From Planctomycetaceae bacterium (GTDB taxonomy: Bacteria; Planctomycetota; Planctomycetia; Planctomycetales; Planctomycetaceae), in NCBI GenBank assembly GCA_041398825.1, contig JAWKTX010000004.1:62001-126000 (forward strand): a stretch of 64,000 nucleotides of DNA, given 5' to 3'. The translations under genes were made by a program, and so were the position numbers. Below the pieces are notes generated by a model that saw only the letters and a program-made list of their open reading frames with translations, was not told the origin of the DNA and searched no databases. Of this stretch, positions 1-9,398 are shown in pieces (positions within the stretch are counted from its first letter, which is position 1; each line of letters begins with the position of its first letter).

Positions 1-586
1 CTTGCTGTCCAGTAATTTCCTGCAGACAGTTACACAGGAAAAGGTGGAAATCATCACGGAGCCTGTGGCGTCTTTATCGAGAGATTCAGTCTGCACAGAC
101 TCACGATCGGTTCGGGTCGATGCCGTAATCTTCGGGACAGGCTTCGATTCAGTTGGTTTTCTGCAGCCCATGCAGATTGTGGGCCGCAACAGCGCGGAGT
201 TACATGAGTCATGGGCCCAACGCCCGAGGACTCTGTTGGGAGTTGCGACACCCGGTTTCCCGAACTTCTTTCTGCTGTACGGACCAAATACAAATCTTGG
301 GCACAACTCCATCATTTTTATGGTGGAACAGCAGGTTCGATACATCATCCAATGCCTGCAGCGCATGAAGCAACAGAGGTGCACCGAGGTTGAAGTGACG
401 GCCGCTGCCGTTGAAGACTATGACAAAGATGTTCAGGAACGGCTCGCTACGTCGGTCTGGGCGGGTGACTGTTCCAATTGGTACAAATCAGCGGACGGTG
501 TCATCGTCAACAATTGGTGGGGTTCAGCCGGTGCCTACGCACGGCAGATGCGTGAACCGGATTTTTCTGCCTTTCATTTCCGATGA
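1..586 (+). CDS. Flavin-containing (Baeyer-Villiger type) monooxygenase, C-terminal part
   Basis: The gene is cut by the left edge of the window, and about 194 residues of the C-terminus remain. It looks like the end of an FAD/NAD(P)H-dependent monooxygenase that inserts one oxygen atom into an organic substrate in the cytoplasm. Visible signs are the FGTGFD segment (the second nucleotide-binding strand, usually written ATGF/GTGF) followed by a GFPNFF...GPNTNLGHNS stretch, which is typical of FMO/BVMO enzymes such as cyclohexanone-monooxygenase relatives. The N-terminal FAD and NADP Rossmann motifs lie outside the window, so the exact subfamily and substrate cannot be assigned. It ends in TGA, 35 bases before the stop of the convergent gene on the minus strand. 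Confidence 0.85.
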   Translation, partial: LLSSNFLQTVTQEKVEIITEPVASLSRDSVCTDSRSVRVDAVIFGTGFDSVGFLQPMQIVGRNSAELHESWAQRPRTLLGVATPGFPNFFLLYGPNTNLGHNSIIFMVEQQVRYIIQCLQRMKQQRCTEVEVTAAAVEDYDKDVQERLATSVWAGDCSNWYKSADGVIVNNWWGSAGAYARQMREPDFSAFHFR

Positions 587-621
587 ACCTAACCGCGTCG
601 TTGGAACCGCGAATCGATGGT

Positions 622-2169
622 CTAACGAAATACGGCATTTCTAACGGGTGACTGAAGCAGTTCCGGGGCAACGCGTTTTACATGCTCGATCAGGGCATCA
701 GCAATCGGACATTGCGCGACAGCCGATTCCGAACCCGTGGCAGCGTCCTTCTGTAGCATGGTCATGTAGATCAGAATGGCCCTTTGCGATCCTGGATCGT
801 CATTCGCGTAATCAAACATGTCTGAGAGTCTCTGTGCGATGCTCCAGTCTTTCCAGCGTGTCAGGTCCGTCAGCGCCAGTTCTCTCATGGATGGATTCCC
901 CAGCAAATTGCGCAGCGAAGCCATCAGTAATTCGGAATCCAGATGACCAGGTTCGTAGCTGTAAATAAACCGGATCGCCTGCATCGCGGCGCTGAGCTCT
1001 GAGAGGGACGCATGGCTGTTTGTCATGCGGGATTCGTTGAGATACTCAAGACCCTCACGCCCCTGCAGCAGCATCAACCCGCCCATCAGCCCTTCTGTAC
1101 CGAAACGAAATTCACTGTCAGACCTGGGTTCTCCGATGGTGTCCCGAAGGAACTCAACATCTTCCGCAGTCCCACAAAGCCCCAGCATCATGCCGTAAAG
1201 ACCGAGCCGTTCGGGGCTCATTTGATCATCAGCAATCCAGGCTTTCAGGTCATCAGATGACAGCAGGCTGCGGACCGCTTTGACGTCTTCATAGTCAGAC
1301 CGAGCGAATTCTGCCCACGCATCTCCGGCGATCTCGGCATCGTTCGATTCCAGAAATCTGACGTAGTAAGGCAGCCGCAGTGAGGCCGGGATCTGGCCAT
1401 CAGGAGCGTTCAGAATGTAAAGGGCGGTTGCTTGAGAAACGGCAGAGGGAGCTTCCCATTCGATCAGCTCTGTCTGCAGTCGATGGTCCGGCGAAGATTC
1501 ATTCAGCAACAAATGGAAAATGCTTTCATTAGCTGTCGTGTTCAGTTCGGTTGATGCAGATACGGTTTGGACGTCGCCACCATTCAGCGGTCCTCCTCCG
1601 GCATTGACGACTGCCGTTTGCGGGGATTCGATATCGTCGTCACCAGACTGAAACGTAAATCTGTTATCGCTCGAAGCTGGTCGAATTCGATGGCCCACCA
1701 GGATGAACAAATCGCCCGGAATTCCGGTGACGAATTCTTTCATGAGAAGTATTGAACCAGCGACAGACAGATCATGATTGGCTGGAACGTCCGAATGAAC
1801 CCGGGATTGCAGGGCCAAGGCGTTGGGGGATGACTTCAGAGACAGCGGGGCACGAGACAGCGGGGCACGAGACAGCTGAAGCACTCGTTTCTGTTCGACA
1901 GCCGGGCGGCGAACATGAAGCACTCGGAAAGTCGTTTCCGGAGTACTCTTGTCCTGAAAGGTTTCAACCTGTACGAGCTGTGCCAGAATCACAATGTCGG
2001 CATCACTGATTGACTGCGACCATGTTCTGGGCGGCGTCAAACAGAACGGGCAGGACACTGCCACTGGAAGATTCATTGCCGAAATAAGCGTCGTCAGGAT
2101 CAACGGTGCAACAATACGCCGGCGTGGTTTGGGATACGTCGTTGAACGAGTGTGTGCCATCGATTCCAT
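622..2169 (-). CDS. Secreted planctomycete protein of unknown function (CPFC N-terminus)
   Basis: A 515-residue protein that I do not recognise as a characterised family. The N-terminus is basic and then hydrophobic (about residues 18-38), followed directly by CPFC. This fits export, possibly with Cys processing, and such CPFC starts are common in secreted planctomycete proteins. Residues 50-75 contain an ISDADIVILAQL / FRVLHV pattern. The last 250 residues are helical and Leu/Ala-rich and could be repeat-like (HEAT-type), but this is inference. Residues near 97-110 carry a five-residue repeat (RAPLS twice) encoded by a 15-bp tandem repeat. A second ATG at 2160 is an equally possible start, since neither has a strong ribosome site. 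It is convergent with the monooxygenase. Confidence 0.7.
   Translation of the reverse strand: MESMAHTRSTTYPKPRRRIVAPLILTTLISAMNLPVAVSCPFCLTPPRTWSQSISDADIVILAQLVQVETFQDKSTPETTFRVLHVRRPAVEQKRVLQLSRAPLSRAPLSLKSSPNALALQSRVHSDVPANHDLSVAGSILLMKEFVTGIPGDLFILVGHRIRPASSDNRFTFQSGDDDIESPQTAVVNAGGGPLNGGDVQTVSASTELNTTANESIFHLLLNESSPDHRLQTELIEWEAPSAVSQATALYILNAPDGQIPASLRLPYYVRFLESNDAEIAGDAWAEFARSDYEDVKAVRSLLSSDDLKAWIADDQMSPERLGLYGMMLGLCGTAEDVEFLRDTIGEPRSDSEFRFGTEGLMGGLMLLQGREGLEYLNESRMTNSHASLSELSAAMQAIRFIYSYEPGHLDSELLMASLRNLLGNPSMRELALTDLTRWKDWSIAQRLSDMFDYANDDPGSQRAILIYMTMLQKDAATGSESAVAQCPIADALIEHVKRVAPELLQSPVRNAVFR
1839..1883. repeat. 15-bp tandem repeat inside a coding region
   Basis: Two identical 15-bp units (GAGACAGCGGGGCAC at 1839-1853 and 1854-1868) and a decayed third (1869-1883). 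It is in frame with the minus-strand gene and encodes the peptide repeat RAPLS. Confidence 0.85.
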
Positions 2170-2457
2170 TCCAGGCAGGTTTCACCAGAGACAGATGCGC
2201 AACCGAATCCAATTTCAACCCCGCGGGTTGCGACTCGGCAGTTTATCGCCATGGAGGCCCCTGCGTTAAGTGCAGTTCTGCCGACCGCTGTGACGTAGTC
2301 GCCCGAAATCTGTCGTGAGGCTGTGGAACCCGCCAGAATTTCCCCGAATCGAAGGGGGCGTGCGGTGCGGCCAAAAACAACTCCTATGCAAAGCCGGAAT
2401 CGGCTAGATTGCTTTGCATCAGAGTCCGTGAGCAGCAAACAGGAAGAAATCAGAACA

Positions 2458-2865
2458 ATGAGTCCTCCATCGCCCAGAGTTGTGTTTCATGCAAGTCTCG
2501 ACCGCTGTGCTGCAAATGACGGGTTCATTGATCGTTTCTACCAACTGTTCATGGATTCGTCAGCGACGATTCGATTCCGTTTTCGGAACACGGATTTCGA
2601 ACACCAGAAGAAAATGTTGCTGCGCTCTCTTCAGTTATCCGCGGCGGCGACGGATGGGGAACCGGACGGGCTTCGGGAGCTGAACGAACGTGCTGCAAGT
2701 CACGACCGAGTCCATCTGAATATCGGCCCGGAACTTTACGATCTCTGGCTGGATGCCATTCTGCAGGCAGCGTCTGAATTCGATCCGGATTGGAATGACG
2801 ACATTAGAGCGGCCTGGCAAAGAATTCTGGGATTTGTCATCAGGCATATGACGAGCCGCTATTAG
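2458..2865 (+). CDS. Single-domain bacterial globin
   Basis: A 135-residue all-helical protein that fits a single-domain haem globin. The F-helix region reads SHDRVHLNIGPELYDLWLD, matching the 'H...I.P..Y..W' pattern of flavohaemoglobin-like and protobacterial globins. H82 is the best candidate for the proximal haem ligand, with H86 as the alternative. The E-helix has F..Q (F47, Q50). No reductase domain follows, so it is not a flavohaemoglobin. Likely roles are O2/NO binding or signalling in the cytoplasm. The start at 2458 is chosen because AGGAAG lies 11 bases upstream; an in-frame ATG at 2323 would add a basic, non-globin extension. It is monocistronic, in a spacer between two minus-strand genes. 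Confidence 0.75.
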   Translation: MSPPSPRVVFHASLDRCAANDGFIDRFYQLFMDSSATIRFRFRNTDFEHQKKMLLRSLQLSAAATDGEPDGLRELNERAASHDRVHLNIGPELYDLWLDAILQAASEFDPDWNDDIRAAWQRILGFVIRHMTSRY

Positions 2866-2981
2866 CTCAGAATGATTTCCGGCAGATACTTCGGTGTGCG
2901 TGCATGCTTGAAAATGTAAGTCGGACCGCGACGAGCCAACGTAAGCTGGACAATATTCACTATCTCTGAAATGGGCGTGGG

Positions 2982-5900
2982 CTAATCGACATACAGAAAC
3001 TCATTGGAATTCAACAGCACTCGACAAAAAGCCGGCAGTCCGTAGCTGGAAATAAAGTCTGCAAACTGCTGCTTTTCGCCGGCAGTTGTCGGTCGCAACC
3101 AGGTGCGATTCACGGCTTCTTCGGCCTGAGCGTCGGGATCCGAAAACTGCATTGCAATGTCCCGGGCCATACACTCACTGAAGTGCAGAACGAAAGAGTT
3201 GTTGTACACTGCCAACGCCTGCAGTGAAGAAGTGGAATTGCCGCGTGAAGGTGCTAAAAGGCCAAGGTCCGGGAAGTCCAGCGCTTCCATAAATGGGTCC
3301 GCAATGCCTCGCCACACGTATCGGTAGATACTGCGACGGGCGGCTCCGGGCGCTGTCCAGTCAAAATCAGAATAACGAAGCGTGGGCGTTGCCTGCGGTC
3401 CCGGGCTCTGACTGAAATGCTGCACCGAGGGGCCGAACATTTTCAGGTCCAGCGAACCGGACACTTTCAGGACGGCATCTTTGTACTGATCCGCATCCAG
3501 ACGTGTGCGATGATGTCGCCAGATCAGCCGATTATCACTGTCTCTGTCGATTGCAGCCATCGTCCCGACGGTTGCTGGTCGCGCCCGGACAGAAGAGTCG
3601 CGACACCATGCATCACTCGTCAGAATCAGACGGTGGAGGTGCTTCAGAGAACCCTGCGCGTCGTCGCGAAACCAGATGGCCAGCCAGTCCAGTAATTCCG
3701 GGTGAGTTGGAATGCCTCCCATTCGCCCAAAATCGCTGGGGGTATCACAAATCCCCGCGCCAAAATGGTAGTGCCAGACACGGTTGGTAATGCTGCGCCA
3801 GGTCAGGACATTTTCCGGATGGGCGATCCAGTCGGCGAGTGCTGCTCTGCGTAACGATTCGTTGCCGGATTTGACAGATTCAAACCGGGCTGGCAGAGAC
3901 GTCAAGGCGGAGAGACTACCGGGAGACACTTCTTTGTCCGGTTTGTTGATGTCACCTCTGCGCAATATGTGTACTGGCTTGGGGGTAGGTATTCGACCAT
4001 CCTGAAACGTGCCATTTCCGGCAGGAATCCGCACAGACTGACCGATCGCATATACCTGACTCGGACGCGGAAGGGCATTGAGCTTTGATTGCGTCAGCCC
4101 ATCGACAATGAACGCGCTCAGATTCAGATGCTGCTCCTCGTTTCGTTGCTCAGCAGGCATCTGCGTCAGCGATTTGATCTCCTCCGGTATGGCCATCACC
4201 TGGCCAGCCGGTGCATCCGTCGTCGAGATTCCGAATGCGCCGATCAGGTGCGATCCTCCGTGCAATTGACGCAGAGTCACTGTCAGGACACTGTCGGGAG
4301 CAAGGGTAATCGGAGCAGTGAATTCGAAGACGGCATGATGCGGCATGCCGACATTCGGATAGATTCCCCAAGCGGTCTTATTGTCCCCATCGATGGCTCG
4401 ATGAATGCCCCAGCCTTCCTGATTGAAGTCCGCAGTTGCCTTCGCAAGTTCAATGCGGCGTCCTTCGGGCGCTCCGGGGGAAAACAAATGCACTGAGATC
4501 TCGGACAGGTGAAGATTGCCGTTGTGACAACGCCCAGGTCCGTTCATCGGAAGCGAACTATCGGGATAAACATCGAGGCGGATTGCCGTAACACTTGTCA
4601 GATCCGAAGTACCGGAAATGGTATAGGTATCGACGTCAGGCGCTTCACCAGAAGCAAGCACCACCTGGGAGTTCGAATCCCGGGACCGCCGTGTCAACGT
4701 CGCACCGTCGGAAGAAACGAATGTTGTCAACCGCAGCGGATGCCAATCGACCCCGCGCCGATGTTCCTCGATCCACTCAGCAACGTCAGCCTGCACCGAC
4801 GGCAGCAAAAGCACCTTCGGGTCTTTGGCTTGCGCAGCGGACAGCAGTTTATTGAGACGAACTCTCTCGCGAGCCGTTTGCTGATCGGTATCGTACGCGA
4901 TGTCTCCTTTCAGTACGCCTGAAAACACAGCCTGCAGTGAGTAGTAGTCTTCCTGCGAAATGGGATCAAACTTGTGCGCGTGGCAACGGGCACAGTTGGC
5001 CGTTGTGCTTGTAAAGGCGGCCATTGTCTGAGTCACCATATCATCGCGATCCAGATAGTCGAACGTCACCGGTCCGGTGCTGTAGGTACTCAAGTCAAAT
5101 GTGCCGGCACTGATGAACCCGAGTGCTGGCAGCAGATGGGTGGATTCCGGTTCGAATGCGTCCACGGCCAGTTGTTCGCGGATAAAACGGTCCCAGGACT
5201 TGTCGTCATTGAAAGACCGAATCACATAATCCCGATACGGCCATGCGTTGTCCCTGCCGATATCGTGTTCGTATCCGTGTGATTCGGCGAAGTGAATCGT
5301 ATCGAACCAGTGTCGAGCCCATCGCTCGCCATAACGAGGTGACTGCAGCAGCCGATCGACAACTCGCTCCCAGGCGTCCGAGCTCATGTCGAGAACAAAG
5401 TTATTGACGTCTTCAAATGTCGGTGGCAAACCAGTCAGATCAAAATAAGCCCTGCGGATCAGGGTACGCCGGTCGGCCAGGGGAACGGGATCCAGACCAT
5501 CGGCCGACAGTCGCTGTTCCACAAACGCATCAATCGGGTTGCTGGACTTGCTTGCAGAAGCCGGGAGTTCAGGACGAATGAGCGGATTCAGCGACCACCA
5601 TTCCTGCAGCTTTGTGTCATTACCTGGTTTCGCGATCCGATCGTCAAATGCACCTTTCAGAATCCAATCCTGAAGGATGGCGATTTCATCTTCCGGCAGC
5701 TTTTGTTCCGGCATCCGCAAATTGGGGTCCGTATGCCGAACGGCTTTCATGATCAGGCTGCTGTCAGGCGATCCGGGCACAATGGCAGGCCCCCGGCTGC
5801 CACCCTGCTCCCAGCCGCTCTTCCAGTCGAGGGCCAGTCCCCCTTCAATACTGCCACTCGAATGTGAATGGCATTCGAAGCATCGCTTCTGCAGAATCGG

Positions 5901-5993
5901 GAGGACCAGAACGCGAAACGTGTTCTCATCCGCTGAACTAACTTCAGCGCAGCAAGCCGTCAACAGCCATAGAAATAAAAGGGTCCAACGCAT
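2982..5993 (-). CDS. Planctomycete cytochrome c protein (PSCyt1 - DUF1549 - DUF1553)
   Basis: A 1003-residue exported protein. A signal peptide (residues 1-22) is followed by a PSCyt1 haem domain with CFECH at 38-42, DUF1549 from about 150 with a second haem motif CARCH near 332-336, a middle region (about 480-640) rich in beta strands resembling a carbohydrate-binding or discoidin-like module, and DUF1553 from about 715 to the C-terminus. This is the standard architecture of the large planctomycete redox/hydrolysis family, whose biochemical role is not known and is often linked to degradation of complex polymers. Usually a DUF1501 gene follows; here none does. The start at 5993 is preferred over an ATG at 6104 because it begins directly with the signal peptide. 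Confidence 0.9.
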   Translation of the reverse strand: MRWTLLFLWLLTACCAEVSSADENTFRVLVLPILQKRCFECHSHSSGSIEGGLALDWKSGWEQGGSRGPAIVPGSPDSSLIMKAVRHTDPNLRMPEQKLPEDEIAILQDWILKGAFDDRIAKPGNDTKLQEWWSLNPLIRPELPASASKSSNPIDAFVEQRLSADGLDPVPLADRRTLIRRAYFDLTGLPPTFEDVNNFVLDMSSDAWERVVDRLLQSPRYGERWARHWFDTIHFAESHGYEHDIGRDNAWPYRDYVIRSFNDDKSWDRFIREQLAVDAFEPESTHLLPALGFISAGTFDLSTYSTGPVTFDYLDRDDMVTQTMAAFTSTTANCARCHAHKFDPISQEDYYSLQAVFSGVLKGDIAYDTDQQTARERVRLNKLLSAAQAKDPKVLLLPSVQADVAEWIEEHRRGVDWHPLRLTTFVSSDGATLTRRSRDSNSQVVLASGEAPDVDTYTISGTSDLTSVTAIRLDVYPDSSLPMNGPGRCHNGNLHLSEISVHLFSPGAPEGRRIELAKATADFNQEGWGIHRAIDGDNKTAWGIYPNVGMPHHAVFEFTAPITLAPDSVLTVTLRQLHGGSHLIGAFGISTTDAPAGQVMAIPEEIKSLTQMPAEQRNEEQHLNLSAFIVDGLTQSKLNALPRPSQVYAIGQSVRIPAGNGTFQDGRIPTPKPVHILRRGDINKPDKEVSPGSLSALTSLPARFESVKSGNESLRRAALADWIAHPENVLTWRSITNRVWHYHFGAGICDTPSDFGRMGGIPTHPELLDWLAIWFRDDAQGSLKHLHRLILTSDAWCRDSSVRARPATVGTMAAIDRDSDNRLIWRHHRTRLDADQYKDAVLKVSGSLDLKMFGPSVQHFSQSPGPQATPTLRYSDFDWTAPGAARRSIYRYVWRGIADPFMEALDFPDLGLLAPSRGNSTSSLQALAVYNNSFVLHFSECMARDIAMQFSDPDAQAEEAVNRTWLRPTTAGEKQQFADFISSYGLPAFCRVLLNSNEFLYVD

Positions 5994-6310
5994 CTGCACG
6001 TGCCTTCGGCGGGTTGGAATGTCCGGAAGAGACCGGAGAAGGCATTGGTGAACCGCTGTGGAAGTACGGATGCAACGCGTCTCCTGAGGAAAGATTACCG
6101 GCAATATGCGGGGATCACAAACCCGGGCAGGAAACGAAAGCAGGCACGAGGAACAACATGTGTCCCTGTGCCTGGTTGTTTTGCGTCTGGTTGTTTTGCG
6201 TCTGGCCGTCTTGCGTCTGGCCGTCTTGCGTCTGGTTGCTCGTGTGACCGCAGGATGGAAGCCAGCAGTCTCACGGCTTTTCGCACGGAGCAGTCGGCCC
6301 TTGAAGACAA
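5994..6310. other. Spacer with a tandem repeat, no gene seen
   Basis: About 317 bases between the divergent-looking ends of two minus-strand genes. The only structure I see is the 15-bp tandem repeat at 6173-6247. Several open frames cross it on both strands, but they exist only because the repeat unit is a multiple of three and lacks stops. Confidence 0.6.
6173..6247. repeat. 15-bp intergenic tandem repeat (four units and a remnant)
   Basis: Units are TGGTTGTTTTGCGTC (6173-6187 and 6188-6202) and the variant TGGCCGTCTTGCGTC (6203-6217 and 6218-6232), then a decayed fifth unit to 6247. The AABB order shows two rounds of duplication, with the substitutions fixed between them. Confidence 0.9.
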
Positions 6311-6544
6311 CTACTGGTTTGTGAGCTGCCTTTGTTCAAGTTCGTACTTTCGAGCCGCCTCTACCTGATTCGTGAGTGGAAACTCGGCTCCGGCCGGGAA
6401 GTAGGCCACGTCGTCTTCCAGGTAGTTCGGAGACGGCAGTGTTTGCCCGCCGATTGTGGTTTGGCAACCGGTGAGCAATACGCTTGAGCTCAGAGCAGCC
6501 ATCATTGACAACAGAATTCCGGTTCGAGCTGATTTTGTCTTCAC
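6311..6544 (-). CDS. Small lipoprotein of unknown function
   Basis: A 77-residue protein with a basic start, a hydrophobic stretch and a lipobox LLTGC, so the mature lipoprotein begins near residue 27 with CQTTIGGQTLPSP. The rest is short, polar and ends in a Glu/Gln-rich helix. Small lipoproteins with the phrase GGQTLPSPNYL followed by a YFP.G.EFPL segment recur in planctomycetes, but no function is known to me. Its stop lies just past the tandem repeat and its start is 213 bases from the divergent amidohydrolase gene. Confidence 0.75.
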   Translation of the reverse strand: MKTKSARTGILLSMMAALSSSVLLTGCQTTIGGQTLPSPNYLEDDVAYFPAGAEFPLTNQVEAARKYELEQRQLTNQ

Positions 6545-6757
6545 GGATGCAAACCTTGACTCAACAGTGAATTGTCACGGGCGTCTGACGGCAATGCGAC
6601 TCGATGCCATTCGGCGACTCCAGCGTCGCGTACGACCACGGTATTCATCGGCACGCAATCTCGTTAAATTGCGTGCATTCAGAATCATCCTCAAACCTTT
6701 CGCAGCTTTACTTCCCCGAAAGCCATTGAGGCGGCAGTTTTTGCAGGAGCGCCGATT

Positions 6758-7603
6758 GTGAAAATCGCATGTGTGCAGGTGGATGTTGAATTCGGAGATG
6801 TTGCGGCAAATCTGTCGCAGCTGGAGAGCTTGCTGCGAAACGAAGTAGAAGCGGGAACGGAGCTTACGATTTTCCCGGAATGCTTCTCCACGGGGTATTG
6901 CTTTGATTCGCTGGACGAGGCTCGAGGTTTGGCGGAACCGATCCCCGGCCCAACAACTGCGCAAGTCGCAGAGTTGTGTCAGGAATTGCGAACGGCCGTT
7001 GTTTTCGGGTTGCTCGAATCCGACGGAGACCGCGTTTTCAATACTGCCGTGCTGATTGGCCCCAAAGGGATTGTGGGCAGCTATCGAAAAGTGCATTTAC
7101 CCTTTCTTGGAGTGGATCGATTCACAACCCCCGGAGATCGCCCGTTTGATGTGTTCGAGTACAACGGGGTTCGAATCGGAATGCTTATCTGCTACGACGG
7201 AGGTTTCCCGGAAGCCTCGCGGGTCCTTGCACTAAAGGGGGCCGATCTGATCGTGTTACCCACGAACTGGCCGCCGGGCGGCGAGTATATGTCACAATTT
7301 TCGATTAATTGCCGCGCCATGGAGAACGGGGTCTACTTTGCTGCAGCGAATCGAATTGGCAAAGAAAGGGGATTTCGGTTCATCGGCAAGAGCCGAATCT
7401 GTAATCCGCATGGTGCCACACTGGAAGTTCTTGAGAATGACTCTCCGGGTGTCATTCGAACGAGTGTTGATGTCGGTCTGGCCCGCACAAAACGAATTGT
7501 ACGGATCCCGGACAAGCATGTTATCGATCGGATGGCGGACCGCCGACCGGAATTCTATTCGACGATTACTGCCCCGCACGGCTTGACACCGCCGGGACGT
7601 TAA
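6758..7603 (+). CDS. Carbon-nitrogen hydrolase (nitrilase superfamily)
   Basis: A 281-residue cytoplasmic enzyme with the complete nitrilase-superfamily catalytic triad: E41 in FPECF, K111 in YRKVHLP and C145 in LICYDGGFPE. These enzymes hydrolyse a C-N bond in amides, carbamoyl compounds or nitriles. The length and the RKVHLPFLG context fit aliphatic amidase or N-carbamoyl-putrescine/omega-amidase-like branches, but the substrate cannot be read from the sequence. It starts at GTG (6758) with AGGAG eight bases upstream. It is followed after four bases by the stop of a convergent TPR gene, so it is probably transcribed alone. Confidence 0.88.
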   Translation: MKIACVQVDVEFGDVAANLSQLESLLRNEVEAGTELTIFPECFSTGYCFDSLDEARGLAEPIPGPTTAQVAELCQELRTAVVFGLLESDGDRVFNTAVLIGPKGIVGSYRKVHLPFLGVDRFTTPGDRPFDVFEYNGVRIGMLICYDGGFPEASRVLALKGADLIVLPTNWPPGGEYMSQFSINCRAMENGVYFAAANRIGKERGFRFIGKSRICNPHGATLEVLENDSPGVIRTSVDVGLARTKRIVRIPDKHVIDRMADRRPEFYSTITAPHGLTPPGR

Positions 7604-7607
7604 CAAG

Positions 7608-8789
7608 CTAAAGTCGCCTTGCCATCGCTTCCGCAACGACTGCCGGGCCTGTCTCCTGAAAATACTCGAGCAGGTCATACACCAGGTCTTCTTCCAGCTC
7701 TCTGGCATTTGGGCTGGAAAGGATCCTGGCTTTCAGTTCCTTCCCCTGCATCGCAAGACTTGCTGCGTCTGCCGCGGCGTCCTGACTTCCCTCCCGCCGC
7801 AGAACATCGGCCAGCAACAGACGAATGCTCCAATCCCATGGATGAATTCGAAGTCCCTCCTCGTATGCTTCACGTGACTCCTTGAATCGGCCCTGACTCT
7901 GCATCAACCACCCCCTGAAACGCCAGAAGCGGCTGTCTTCAGCGGCCTCCGGAGGGGCATTCTGGAGTAGTCGCGTCACTTGCTCTGTGTCGCCGGCAAA
8001 CACGGCCTGGTCGAGAGTCAGGGCTAAGGGTTCCAGGGCATCCGGATATTTTGTGAGGCAGTTCTTCACCAGCGACTGATCTCCGGGTGAAACTGTGGAG
8101 GTGCCGAACGTAGGCAACAGCTTATCCGCGGTCTGTTTCGCTGCGAAAATGGCCTGCGCAACCTCAAGACTGGCGTCATCGGGATAGGCCAGACGCCATC
8201 GCGTGCTCATCGTGAGCCCATCAGAGAAGTTCAGGTCGTTCAGCAGGAACAGATATGTGTATGCCTCGGGAGGCTCACTTCCGACGCGAATTGCGTCAAG
8301 AATTGCTTCCTGCAGCTCTGGCCGCTGAAGCGTCATCGAATACCAGTAAATCAGACGTTGCCGTGGCACGGTTGCCCTCGGCTCCAGTTCCAATAATTCC
8401 TCCCAGAGCGGCAGGGCATCGAGCGGGCGATTCAACTCCGAGAACAGCAGCTCAGCCCGAACATGCAGGACCTGAGTGTAGCCCTGAAACGAGGGAGAGA
8501 CGGCGTTCAGGACTTTTAATGCCTCCTCCGATTTGCGGTTCTGGACAAGTGCCTCGGCCAAATACAATCGAGCCTCGTCACCGTTTTCCTCGAAATCCAG
8601 CCATGCTCGCGCTGCGGATTCCAGTGCTAACCAGTCCTCAGCGACTGTATGTTGCAAACAGTCCTGTCGATACTGTTCCGACTTCTCTTCGTGCGAACTG
8701 CGGAGGTAGGCAAATCCAGCCAACCCGAGGCAGGTGACGGTGGCGATTGCCAAAAACCCAACAATTGACTTCCTCAAGGTACGCCTCAC
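7608..8789 (-). CDS. Membrane-anchored TPR protein
   Basis: A 393-residue protein with one N-terminal membrane segment (about residues 9-28, possibly a signal anchor) and a helical body of repeated 34-residue units, for example DEARLYLAEALVQNRKSEEALKVLNAV and RFKESREAYEEGLRIHPWDWSIRLLLADVLRREG. These fit tetratricopeptide repeats that mediate protein-protein contacts on the periplasmic side. It is divergent from the lipoprotein/pseudopilin genes that start the redox-surface cluster, and TPR proteins of this type accompany CRTAC and multihaem proteins in planctomycetes. I infer that it belongs to that cluster. No enzymatic motif is visible. Confidence 0.75.
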   Translation of the reverse strand: MRRTLRKSIVGFLAIATVTCLGLAGFAYLRSSHEEKSEQYRQDCLQHTVAEDWLALESAARAWLDFEENGDEARLYLAEALVQNRKSEEALKVLNAVSPSFQGYTQVLHVRAELLFSELNRPLDALPLWEELLELEPRATVPRQRLIYWYSMTLQRPELQEAILDAIRVGSEPPEAYTYLFLLNDLNFSDGLTMSTRWRLAYPDDASLEVAQAIFAAKQTADKLLPTFGTSTVSPGDQSLVKNCLTKYPDALEPLALTLDQAVFAGDTEQVTRLLQNAPPEAAEDSRFWRFRGWLMQSQGRFKESREAYEEGLRIHPWDWSIRLLLADVLRREGSQDAAADAASLAMQGKELKARILSSPNARELEEDLVYDLLEYFQETGPAVVAEAMARRL

Positions 8790-8974
8790 GTCAAGAATCG
8801 CAACTAAATTGAATTAAGTATGATTGCCTGTCCACACTATTCTGACCTCAAATGGCTCCAATCCGGCGATTTGCGAACGACAATACCTTTGAGTTTCACG
8901 CAAATCTTCACTAACATGCCGAAAGGTTTCCTGTTTTTTAAGCACTTTTGACTATTTTGTAGGTAGGTTTGACG

Positions 8975-9163
8975 ATGACAAAGCGTTGGCCAGCAGTTCT
9001 TTTGCTTGCATTGTTTGGCGTAATTGTTGGTTGTGGTGGCACGGATGATGGATCGCCGACGGACGGAGCTCCTCCAGCTCCCGAAGCTGGTTCGGCCGAT
9101 TACGATTCCTACTCGAATGCTGGCCGGCAGGGACCTCCTGGCAGCGGGCACGGTGCGAATTAG
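8975..9163 (+). CDS. Small lipoprotein next to a DUF1559 pseudopilin
   Basis: A 62-residue protein: lysine/arginine start, hydrophobic core ending in a lipobox-like GVIVGC, then a Gly/Ser/Pro/Asp-rich mature tail of about 40 residues without secondary structure. The ATG at 8975 is chosen because TAGGTAGG lies upstream; a TTG two codons earlier is possible. Short Pro/Gly-rich lipoproteins directly before or after DUF1559 pseudopilin genes are common in planctomycetes. The gap to the pseudopilin start is 82 bases and both are probably in one transcript. Confidence 0.7.
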   Translation: MTKRWPAVLLLALFGVIVGCGGTDDGSPTDGAPPAPEAGSADYDSYSNAGRQGPPGSGHGAN

Positions 9164-9245
9164 TTTTCAAACGCGTTGTCAAACGCGTGTTTCTTGTCCT
9201 GTCTAGTTTTCGTTCGTTTTGAAGGGATTATGAAAGGGTTATTCT

Positions 9246-9318
9246 ATGAAGCATAGAGCGAGTAAAAAACGCGGCTTTACGTTGATTGAGCTGCTGGTTG
9301 TGATCGCAATCATTGCTA
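9246..9318 (+). pseudogene. DUF1559 pseudopilin, 5' fragment (disrupted by IS)
   Basis: The first 24 codons of a type II/IV pseudopilin gene: a basic leader, then RGFTLIELLVVIAIIA, the prepilin peptidase recognition site (cleavage G|F, with the conserved Glu at +5) and the start of the hydrophobic pilin helix. The frame is then broken by an IS element at 9319 and reaches a stop inside its left end (9335-9337). Excising the IS and one TA copy joins this piece exactly in frame to 10249-11291, giving a 371-residue DUF1559 (SBP_bac_10) protein. The gene is therefore interrupted at the start of the pilin helix. AAGGG upstream of the ATG serves as ribosome site. Confidence 0.92.
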
Positions 9319-9398
9319 GAGGTCATTTCAAAACTTGATTGTAGAAACTTCAATGGCAGGGGATTTGCATATTAGCGGGAGCGAAAGGAGACGCTCTT

